A DNA stretch of 10,303 nt from Baffinella frigidus (lineage: Eukaryota; Cryptophyceae; Cryptomonadales; Baffinellaceae): NCBI GenBank assembly GCA_026770585.1, contig MU646740.1:175447-185749 (forward strand). Reading direction: 5' to 3'. The notes below the pieces were generated by a model, which had not been told where the DNA came from, did not search any database, and was given only the letters and a program-made list of their open reading frames with translations. Made by a program: the position numbers and the translations under genes. This document shows, one piece after another, positions 5,869-10,303 of the stretch (positions within the stretch are counted from its first letter, which is position 1; the number at the start of each line of letters is the position of its first letter).

Positions 5869-5952
5869 GGTGTTGTGGGGACTGGGACCAGTTGTGGTGT
5901 GGGCAAGTGGGGACGGCTAGGAAAATAGAGAGAGCAGTCGCGTTAATGAGTA

Positions 5953-6052
5953 TCCCTTAAGTGCCCATAGGGCGAATATTCACCCGAACTCGCCCTAGGC
6001 AGGTCCTAGGGCCCTACCGTAGGGCGTATGAGCCTACTGGGCACTTAAGGGA
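5953..6052 (+). mobile_element. Family B element B4, 100 bp
   Basis: Flanked by TA at 5951-5952 and 6053-6054. Terminal repeats TCCCTTAAGTGCCCA are matched at both ends, both carrying GCCC where other copies have GGCC. The inner palindrome is GGGCGAATATTCACCC (5970-5985), one mismatch, with a centre unlike the other copies. Confidence 0.9.
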
Positions 6053-6191
6053 TATTCTTTTAGTAAACCCCGGTGCGCTCTCGGGCACCCGGGGGGGGGT
6101 GAGTCGCTTTACTCTAAGCCCCGGGAGCACAGGGGTTGGTCGCAATTAAGAACACGAACTGGGTTAGGGGCCTGCATTAGGCCTGGTCCTA

Positions 6192-6308
6192 CAGGGGTAC
6201 CTCGATTACAAGAAAACGCCTCCCCCTAGGACCCTACAGTAGGCCTATGCCTAGGGCCCTATGGTCGTCCTAGGGGGGTGACGTTTTCTTGTAATCGAGG
6301 TACCCCTG
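6192..6308 (-). mobile_element. Family A element A5, 117 bp, GATTACAAG subtype
   Basis: Flanked by TA at 6190-6191 and 6309-6310. Both ends carry CCTCGATTACAAGAAAACG in place of the common CCTCGCTCATAAGAAAC. The core is in the A2/A7 orientation. The gap 6055-6189 before it contains C/G-rich sequence and no gene. Confidence 0.9.
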
Positions 6309-6359
6309 TAGCCGCTTCCACGAGACACCACAAGAGAACCAACTCGGGATATGCCACCT

Positions 6360-6440
6360 GCAGTAAAAGCAAGGGAATACCCGTTATGCAGTAGCAAGGG
6401 AATACCCGTTATGCAGTAAAAGCAAGGGAATACCCGTTAT
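6360..6440 (+). repeat. Tandem repeat, three copies (28, 25, 28 bp)
   Basis: Units of GCAGTAAAAGCAAGGGAATA followed by CCCGTTAT begin at 6360, 6388 and 6413. The middle unit lacks three bases (AAA). It lies directly before the family E element. Confidence 0.9.
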
Positions 6441-6470
6441 TTTTCTATGGTAAAAGTCAGCAAGGATGTA

Positions 6471-6639
6471 CTACGGGGGAGGGGTAGGTGGTTTCTTGGA
6501 GCCATTTTGCCCCTTATCTTGCGGTTACTTTTCCGCCAAAGTCAATTATTTGGGGGCATTTCCGGCAACTTTTGCCGATTTCAAGGGAAAATAATAGATG
6601 GACGCGGGGCGCAAAAAGACACCTACCCCTCCCGCGTAG
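6471..6639. mobile_element. Inverted-repeat element, family E, TA-flanked, 169 bp
   Basis: Ends are inverted copies of CTACGSGGGAGGGGTAGGTG (one mismatch in 20), flanked by TA at 6469-6470 and 6640-6641. The interior has GCGGTTA/CCGCC-type short inverted repeats but no transposase. Reading frames across it are spurious. Likely a TA-specific MITE seen once here. Confidence 0.7.
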
Positions 6640-6774
6640 TAGGAGGTGGAGTTAGAATCCATCCGGAAAATGCTCGTATGAGCGGCCGACACGGGGTACA
6701 GTAAGTGGCACAATGCGTAGCATGTGCGGCGCTGACGCTGGTTGTTTGGCAATAAATTATCAATCTCTCAGCAA

Positions 6775-6797
6775 GGATAAACCCGCGGGGTTTATCC
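6775..6797. repeat. Hairpin, 10-bp arms, 3-nt loop
   Basis: GGATAAACCC and its inverse GGGTTTATCC are separated by GCG. The surrounding 6642-6880 has no gene or element ends that I can recognise. Confidence 0.75.
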
Positions 6798-6880
6798 CTA
6801 CTGACAAAATTTACTCAACGTCACCCCGATTTGTTTCTCTGATTGCTTGTGGAGGAGCACGCGACCTTCCTAGGGGCTAT

Positions 6881-6953
6881 GTCTCGAGGTAGTGAATTCA
6901 CTGTAAAATCAGTGGATTTGTACCAGATTACGGCCTGGTCAAACGACCCAGAC
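6881..6953 (-). repeat. Element-free copy of the A12 locus (inverted relative to 9259-9452)
   Basis: GTCTCGAGGTAGTGAATTCA plus CTGTA (6881-6905) is identical to the reverse complement of 9428-9452, and 6904-6953 matches the reverse complement of 9259-9308 with a handful of mismatches. Here the halves meet at a single TA; in the other copy a 119-bp family A element with TA on each side lies between them. Confidence 0.9.
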
Positions 6954-6960
6954 GTATATA

Positions 6961-7061
6961 CCCCTTAAGTGCCCAGGCCTGCAAATTTGCAGGCCAAGAG
7001 GTCCTAGGTAGGTCCTAGGGCCCTACGGTAGGGCGTATGAGCCTACTGGGCACTTAAGGGA
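6961..7061 (+). mobile_element. Family B element B5, 101 bp
   Basis: Flanked by TA at 6959-6960 and 7062-7063. Ends YCCCTTAAGTGCCCA, matched at both sides. It has a perfect 20-bp palindrome, GGCCTGCAAATTTGCAGGCC (6976-6995), followed by the standard family B core. Confidence 0.9.
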
Positions 7062-7127
7062 TAGCCACTAGGGGCGGTGCGTGCCATTAATTTCGAGAGA
7101 AACCTGTAGAGCAGATCAGTGAGTGCT

Positions 7128-7197
7128 TTCTACGGAAGGGCGTGTCGTTTAAATGCTCCCATATGTTGGGAGCATTTAAAACCTAAAGGACCTAAAG
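7128..7197 (+). repeat. Dispersed repeat with a 14-bp hairpin, related to 8038-8096
   Basis: TCTACGGAAGG...GTGTCGTT and AAAACCT(A/G)AAGGACCTA occur here and at 8038-8096. Between them lies a perfect hairpin: TTTAAATGCTCCCA at 7148-7161 pairs with 7167-7180 around a 5-nt loop. The 8038 copy lacks the hairpin and has a family A element at the final TA. Confidence 0.75.
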
Positions 7198-7233
7198 AGG
7201 CGGGGGAGACTACGGAGTTGTTCCAGCCTGGAA

Positions 7234-7412
7234 GGGATGCACCCTCGCCGAGGCCTCGGTGAATTTGTACATGAGGAATCCCCCCCTCCTCCTTCCTGGC
7301 CTCTCTCTCACCTCCCCGCCCCCCCCTCCTTCCACCAGCCCTCCCGAGTGGCTCAAATAGTGCCCTGGAAGGTCTTCGATTTTACGCCGAGGCCTCGGCG
7401 AGGGTGCATCCC
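7234..7412. mobile_element. Inverted-repeat element, family C, 179 bp, perfect 26-bp ends
   Basis: GGGATGCACCCTCG followed by CCGAGGCCTCGG (7234-7259) is repeated inverted without mismatch at 7387-7412. The interior 7259-7383 is the inverted copy of 5742-5868, which lacks these ends. Flanks GGAA and TTAC give no clear target duplication. Perfect ends suggest a young or gene-converted structure. Confidence 0.7.
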
Positions 7413-7415
7413 TTA

Positions 7416-7518
7416 CAGGGGTACCTCGCTCATAAGAAACCGCCCCCCCCCTGGACCACCATCCACCATAGGGCCCTAGCTAGGCATAGGCCTACTGTAG
7501 GGTCCTAGGGGGAGGCAG
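7416..7518 (+). mobile_element. Family A element A6, right end missing
   Basis: Starts after TA 7414-7415 with an intact left end and a core with a small CCATC duplication, then stops after GGGGGAGGC. In place of the right terminal repeat is TAAAACGTTTTA, a 12-bp palindrome (7519-7530). Confidence 0.85.
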
Positions 7519-7583
7519 TAAAACGTTTTAGGGCAACTTTGAATTAAGAATTCTGTATTTTGTCACAACATAGATTCCAGCCT

Positions 7584-7619
7584 GAGGGTTGGCTAAAACG
7601 CGAGCTTTAGTCAACCCTC
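7584..7619. repeat. Hairpin, 14-bp arms, one mismatch, 8-nt loop
   Basis: GAGGGTTGGCTAAA (7584-7597) pairs with TTTAGTCAACCCTC (7606-7619). Nothing else is recognisable in 7531-7693. Confidence 0.7.
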
Positions 7620-7695
7620 TCTGGTCAAAATTAAGAACACGGTTCCTTGTCCGGTGCGGTAAGTGCTGGGGTCGTGTAACCCAGACATCCCTGTA

Positions 7696-7812
7696 CAGGG
7701 GTACCTCGCTCATATGAAACTGCCACCCCTTAGGACCATACAGTAGGCCTATGCCTAGGGCCCTATGGTGGTCCTAGGGGGGTGGGCATTTCTTATGAGC
7801 GAGGTACCCCTG
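7696..7812 (-). mobile_element. Family A element A7, 117 bp
   Basis: Flanked by TA at 7694-7695 and 7813-7814. Ends standard except CATATG for CATAAG on the left. The preceding CCCTG resembles a family A right end, and the following 7815-7843 (GGCCCTGCTGCAGGGTCCCA then CGGGGAGGC) resembles a family A core remnant, so it may be inserted in an older, decayed copy. Confidence 0.85.
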
Positions 7813-7860
7813 TAGGCCCTGCTGCAGGGTCCCACGGGGAGGCTTCAGTTGTCTGATACT

Positions 7861-7886
7861 CGAAATCCCCCACACCGGGGACTTCG
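7861..7886. repeat. Hairpin, 10-bp arms, one mismatch
   Basis: CGAAATCCCC and GGGGACTTCG flank CACACC. It lies just before element A8. Confidence 0.55.
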
Positions 7887-7893
7887 ATTGTTA

Positions 7894-8010
7894 CAGGGAT
7901 ACCTCGATTACAAGAAAACGTCACCCCCCTAGGACGACCATAGGGCCCTAGGCATAGCCCTACTGTAGGGTCCTACGGGGAGGCGTTTTCTTGTAATCGA
8001 GGTACCCCTG
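7894..8010 (+). mobile_element. Family A element A8, 117 bp, GATTACAAG subtype
   Basis: Flanked by TA at 7892-7893 and 8011-8012. Both ends carry CCTCGATTACAAGAAAACG, as in A5, but the core is in the opposite orientation to A5. Confidence 0.9.
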
Positions 8011-8096
8011 TACCCTTGACAAGGAAAGACCCAGCAGCTCTACGGAAGGGAGTGTCGTTGGGCTATGATGGGAAAATTTAAAACCTGAAGGACCTA

Positions 8097-8271
8097 CAGG
8101 GGCACCTCGCTCATAAGGTGCGGGCATTCTGAAAACGGCCGGTCCCCGTTTCTTAAATTTAAGAAAGTTCTCCAAAAACGGCCGGTCCCCGTTTCTTAAA
8201 TTTAAGAAACAAAATCCCTCGAAAACGCTTGTTTCTTATCAGAACCGTTTCTTATGAGCGAGGTACCCCTG
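8097..8271. mobile_element. Element A9: family A ends, different 175-bp interior
   Basis: Flanked by TA at 8095-8096 and 8272-8273. The outer about 17 bp match family A (CAGGGGCACCTCGCTCATAA; right end CTTATGAGCGAGGTACCCCT), but the TAGGGCCCTAGG core is absent. The interior has a 35-bp block repeated with a 43-bp period (8132-8166, 8175-8209) containing AACGGCCGGTCCCC and the palindrome TTTCTTAAATTTAAGAAA. The block's GTTTCTTA and TAAGAAAC match the inner part of family A ends, placed inside out. Confidence 0.85.
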
Positions 8272-8325
8272 TAGCCTCTGCTGCCTCTCTCCTCCCAAGC
8301 GGGGTTTCATCTGGTAGCGAAGGTT

Positions 8326-8478
8326 GGTCTCAATCAGAGTCAAGGATGTTTTAATCACACCCAACCTACAGCGTTGCCCTGTGCCGACAAGCCGTTTGCA
8401 CAAAGCCCGTACAGGGGTACCTCGCTCATAAGAAACTGCACCCCCCATAGGACCGCCATAGGGCCCTAGGAATGGTCC
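8326..8478 (+). repeat. Segmental duplicate of 1478-1632
   Basis: Same order of blocks as 1478-1632, including the start of a family A element at the same position. This copy keeps the element nearly whole (A10). Just before it, 8282-8304 is the inverse of 3697-3720. Confidence 0.85.
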
Positions 8479-8526
8479 TACTGTAGGGTCCTAGGGGGGC
8501 ATGGTTTCTTATGAGCGAGGTACCCC
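8412..8526 (+). mobile_element. Family A element A10, last bases replaced by B6
   Basis: Starts after TA 8410-8411. The right end reads GAGCGAGGTACCCC and then runs directly into TA plus the family B left end, so the final TG and its TA are lost at the junction. Otherwise intact. Confidence 0.85.
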
Positions 8527-8528
8527 TA

Positions 8529-8629
8529 TCCCATAAGTGGCCATGCCTACAAATTTGAGGGTCTAGAGGTCCTAGGTAGGTCCTAGGGCCCTACGGTAGG
8601 GCGTATGAGCCTACTGGCCACTTAAGGGA
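8529..8629 (+). mobile_element. Family B element B6, 101 bp
   Basis: Flanked by TA at 8527-8528 and 8630-8631. Left end TCCCATAAGTGGCCA, right end TGGCCACTTAAGGGA. Its AAATTT-centred inner palindrome is weak (8546-8561). It abuts the right end of A10. Confidence 0.9.
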
Positions 8630-8638
8630 TAGTCAACC

Positions 8639-8727
8639 GCCGTTTGCACAAACCTCGTTATGCGAACATCGGAAGGATAGACGAGAGAGACCAGCGTGCA
8701 GCCATGCTACAGTTTTGAGGTCCCAGG
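8639..8727 (+). repeat. Recurrent segment: CGTTTGCACAAA ... GACGAGAGAGAC ... CCATGCTA
   Basis: CGTTTGCACAAA is also at about 1545, 8393 and 8853; GACGAGAGAGA recurs at about 8877 and 9018; GCCATGCTA(C/G)AGTTTTGAGG recurs at about 9038. The order is kept, so 8390-9060 appears to be a degraded tandem segmental duplication with family A elements in its units. Confidence 0.65.
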
Positions 8728-8730
8728 GTA

Positions 8731-8847
8731 CGGGGGTACCTCGCTCATAAGAAACTGCACCCCCCATAGGACCGCCATATGGCCCTAGGCATGGTCCTAC
8801 TGTAGGGTCCTAGGGTGGGGCAGTTTCTTATGAGCGAGGTACAGGGG
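8731..8847 (+). mobile_element. Family A element A11, 117 bp, altered right tip
   Basis: Flanked by TA at 8729-8730 and 8848-8849. Left end CGGGGGTACCTCGCTCATAA. The right tip reads GAGGTACAGGGG where other copies have GAGGTACCCCTG: the last six bases are the reverse complement of the expected ones, while total length is unchanged. Confidence 0.85.
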
Positions 8848-8890
8848 TAAACGTTTGCACAAAACTAGTGATACGGACGAGAGAGACCGT

Positions 8891-8906
8891 CTTCTTCTTC
8901 TTCTTT
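8891..8906 (+). repeat. CTT microsatellite
   Basis: Five CTT units plus a T. The stretch 8907-9010 after it holds nothing recognisable. Confidence 0.9.
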
Positions 8907-9037
8907 ATTACTCTCGATACAGGTCCTGAAACAGGCCCTTGCGCCTTGAGTTGAGTGATACCAAAGTCTGTGAGCCTTAAGAAACGGGCCCGCCTCAGAG
9001 ACAAGAGCTATCGTATGACGAGAGAGAACGGCGTGCT

Positions 9038-9252
9038 GCCATGCTAGAGTTTTGAGGACCCATGCTAGAGTTCAGAGGACTCAGGAAAGAAGTTTGAGGT
9101 CCCCGGGTAGAATTCTGAGGACCCAGGATAGAGTTTCGGGTCCTAGAGTTTTGAGTCCCAGCGTTTTGATTCCTAGAGATTTGAGTCCTAGCGTTTTGAG
9201 TTCAAGCGTTTTGAGTCCTAGCGTTTTGAGTTCTAGCGTTTTGACTCCTAGT
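9038..9252 (+). repeat. Minisatellite with 15-bp units and a degenerate flank
   Basis: Seven 15-bp units of the form TCCTAGCGTTTTGAG start at 9141, 9156, 9171, 9186, 9201, 9216 and 9231. In the last four, TCCTAG and TTCWAG starts alternate, giving a 30-bp period. The part from 9038 to 9140 has longer, looser units (GCTAGAGTT...GAGGACCCA). Because 15 is a multiple of three, open frames with five-residue periods run through it on both strands; no other evidence makes them genes. Confidence 0.85.
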
Positions 9253-9258
9253 GGCCAT

Positions 9259-9452
9259 GTCTGCGACATTTGACCAGGCCAAAATCTGGTACACATCCAC
9301 TGGTTTTACAGGGGTACCTCGCTCATAAGAAACTGCCCCCCCCCCCTAGGACCACCATAGGACCCTAGGCATGGTCCTACTGTAGGGTCCTAGGGGGAGG
9401 CGGTTTCTTATGAGCGAGGTACCCCTGTACAGTGAATTCACTACCTCGAGAC
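9259..9452 (+). repeat. A-occupied copy of the 6881-6953 locus, inverted
   Basis: GTCTGCGACATTTGACCAGG...TGGTTTTA (9259-9308) and TACAGTGAATTCACTACCTC plus GAGAC (9428-9452) are the inverse of the two halves of 6881-6953. Element A12 lies between, with TA on both sides. Confidence 0.9.
9309..9427 (+). mobile_element. Family A element A12, 119 bp
   Basis: Flanked by TA at 9307-9308 and 9428-9429. Both ends and core are standard; the extra 2 bp lie in a longer C run. The element-free paralogue at 6881-6953 has one TA at this point, which directly shows a TA target-site duplication. Confidence 0.95.
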
Positions 9453-9455
9453 GCA

Positions 9456-9556
9456 TCCCTCAAGTGGCGCGGGGGTCAAATTTGACGGCCACGAGGTCCT
9501 AGGCAGGTCCTAGGGCCCCACGGCAGGGCGTATGAGCCTTCTGGCCACTTAAGTGA
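9456..9556 (+). mobile_element. Family B element B7, 101 bp
   Basis: Right TA at 9557-9558; the left TA has become CA (9454-9455). Left end TCCCTCAAGTGGCGC, right end TGGCCACTTAAGTGA. A 12-bp palindrome GTCAAATTTGAC lies at 9475-9486. The core carries C changes (GGGCCCCACGGCAGGGCG). Confidence 0.85.
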
Positions 9557-9565
9557 TAGGGGTTC

Positions 9566-9597
9566 GGCCACTTAAGGGATATGGCCACTTAAGGGTA
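9566..9597 (+). mobile_element. Two extra solo family B right ends after B7
   Basis: CGGCCACTTAAGGGATA ends at 9581 and TGGCCACTTAAGGGTA at 9597, directly behind the B7 right end at 9558. So three family B termini lie in a row in the same orientation with nothing between them but 7 bp and 0 bp. Confidence 0.8.
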
Positions 9598-9650
9598 GCC
9601 ACTAGACGTCGTACGACCGCACGTCCTCACGGTCAGGGTCTCGAGCCTGG

Positions 9651-10132
9651 TTCAGGGTTTGGGGTTTGAGGGTTTGGGGTTTGGGGTTTGGGGTTTGGGG
9701 TTTGGGGTTTGGTGTTTGGGGTTTGGGGTTTTAGAGTTTGGGGTTTAGAGTTTGCGGGTTTAGGGTTTAGGGTATGCGGGTTTAGGGTGTGGGGTTTGGG
9801 GTTTGGGGTTTGGGGTTTGGGGTTTGGGGTTTGGGATTTGGGATATGGGGGTTGGGGTTTGGGGTTTGCGGGTTCAGGGTGTGGGGTTCAGGGTTCAGGG
9901 TTCAGGGTTTCGGGTTTAGGGTTTGCGGGTTTAGAGTTTAGGGTGTAGGGTGCAGGGTGTAGGGTTTGGGGTTCAGGGTTGAGGGTTGAGGGTTGAGGGT
10001 GTGGGGTGTAGGGTGTAGGGTGTAGGGTGCAGGGTGCAGGGTGTATGGTGTAGGGTGTAGGGTGTAGGGTGCGCAGGGTGCAGGGTGTAGGGTGTATGAT
10101 GTAGGGTGTAGGGTGCAGGGTTTGGGGTGTAC
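9651..10132 (+). repeat. Telomere-like repeats, G-rich on the plus strand
   Basis: GGGGTTT, TTTAGGG, GGGTTCA and TGTAGGG/TGCAGGG variants with 6-8 bp period. Subtypes are clustered: GGGGTTT at 9660-9850, GGGTTCA about 9880-9910, TGTAGGG after 9950, which suggests local tandem amplification. Runs of three or four G at short intervals make G-quadruplexes plausible. Frames of Gly/Phe/Trp/Val repeats here are not genes. Confidence 0.85.
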
Positions 10133-10303
10133 CGCCTCGGAGGGCTGGACGAGCGAGACAAGGAGGAACGAGATGATGATCAGGGTACTTCCCGCAAGGT
10201 ACGAATACCTGTTTTGGGTTTGGGGTTTGAGGGTTGAGGGGGGAGGGTTGAGGGTTGAGGGTTGAGGGGTGAGGGGTGAGGGGTGAGGGGTGAGGGTTGA
10301 GGG
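10133..10303 (+). repeat. Unique spacer followed by GGGTTGA/GGGGTGA telomere-like repeats
   Basis: 10133-10211 is a spacer with no recognised feature. From 10212 to the window's end GGGTTTG turns into GGGTTGA and GGGGTGA units. The window ends inside this array, so its full extent is unknown. Confidence 0.75.

Noticed and set aside
5645-5960. Two overlapping 91-codon Gly/Arg-rich frames
   Set aside because: Produced by the G-rich 127-bp repeat whose inverted copy at 7259-7383 is not conserved as the same frame.
6498-6518. Resemblance to the dinoflagellate spliced leader (AGCCATTTTG)
   Set aside because: Only ten contiguous bases match and the downstream part of the leader does not. It lies inside the family E element.
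6447-6752. Plus and minus frames of 68-85 codons
   Set aside because: They span the family E inverted-repeat element and its flank, and no domain or targeting signal is seen.
9688-10161. Long Gly/Phe/Trp and Tyr/Thr/Leu/His/Pro repeat reading frames
   Set aside because: They are translations of telomere-like repeats, with both strands open simply because of the period.
1-10303. tRNA, rRNA or a transposase gene
   Set aside because: Scanned by eye on both strands; no cloverleaf-like or rRNA-like sequence and no DDE/D-type protein was found. A covariance-model search would be decisive for RNA genes.

Overview
The window looks like nuclear DNA of a eukaryotic alga with a secondary plastid. Three things point there: long degenerate arrays of a CCCTAAA/TTTAGGG-like repeat, a gene preceded by a textbook eukaryotic 3' splice site, and a small gene whose product starts with a signal peptide ending AAA|F followed by a basic, Ser/Ala/Arg-rich stretch. 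That last pattern is typical of plastid import in algae with red-derived complex plastids (haptophytes, stramenopiles, cryptophytes, some dinoflagellates). The sequence does not settle the lineage.

Layout: 1-2600 is subtelomere-like, with C-rich telomere-like blocks, a CT-rich satellite, a 23-bp tandem repeat and several inverted-repeat elements. 2600-3770 holds more small elements. 3777-5648 is the only convincing genic island: a WD40 beta-propeller gene on the minus strand and, head-to-head with it, a small plastid-targeted protein gene on the plus strand. 5650-9640 is almost wall-to-wall short palindromic elements, hairpins and duplicated fragments. 9651-10303 is again telomere-like, now G-rich on the plus strand, so the telomere-like blocks at the two ends point outwards.

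The most striking content is a crowd of non-autonomous fold-back elements. Family A (12 copies; intact ones almost all exactly 117 bp) and family B (7 copies; intact ones 100-101 bp) are both flanked by TA. The window carries its own test of this: the locus at 6881-6953 is a duplicated, element-free copy of the A-bearing locus at 9259-9452, and 268-355 is an element-free copy of the B-bearing locus at 3255-3436. Families A and B share a core around TAGGGCCCTAGG. Five further inverted-repeat elements (C-G) occur once each. No transposase is encoded here, so mobilisation in trans is inferred; the TA target suggests the Tc1/mariner group.

The elements nest in one another, share target sites in tandem and vary symmetrically: both arms of a palindrome change together between copies. 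They also generate many short spurious reading frames. The two genes show no evident functional link beyond a shared upstream region.
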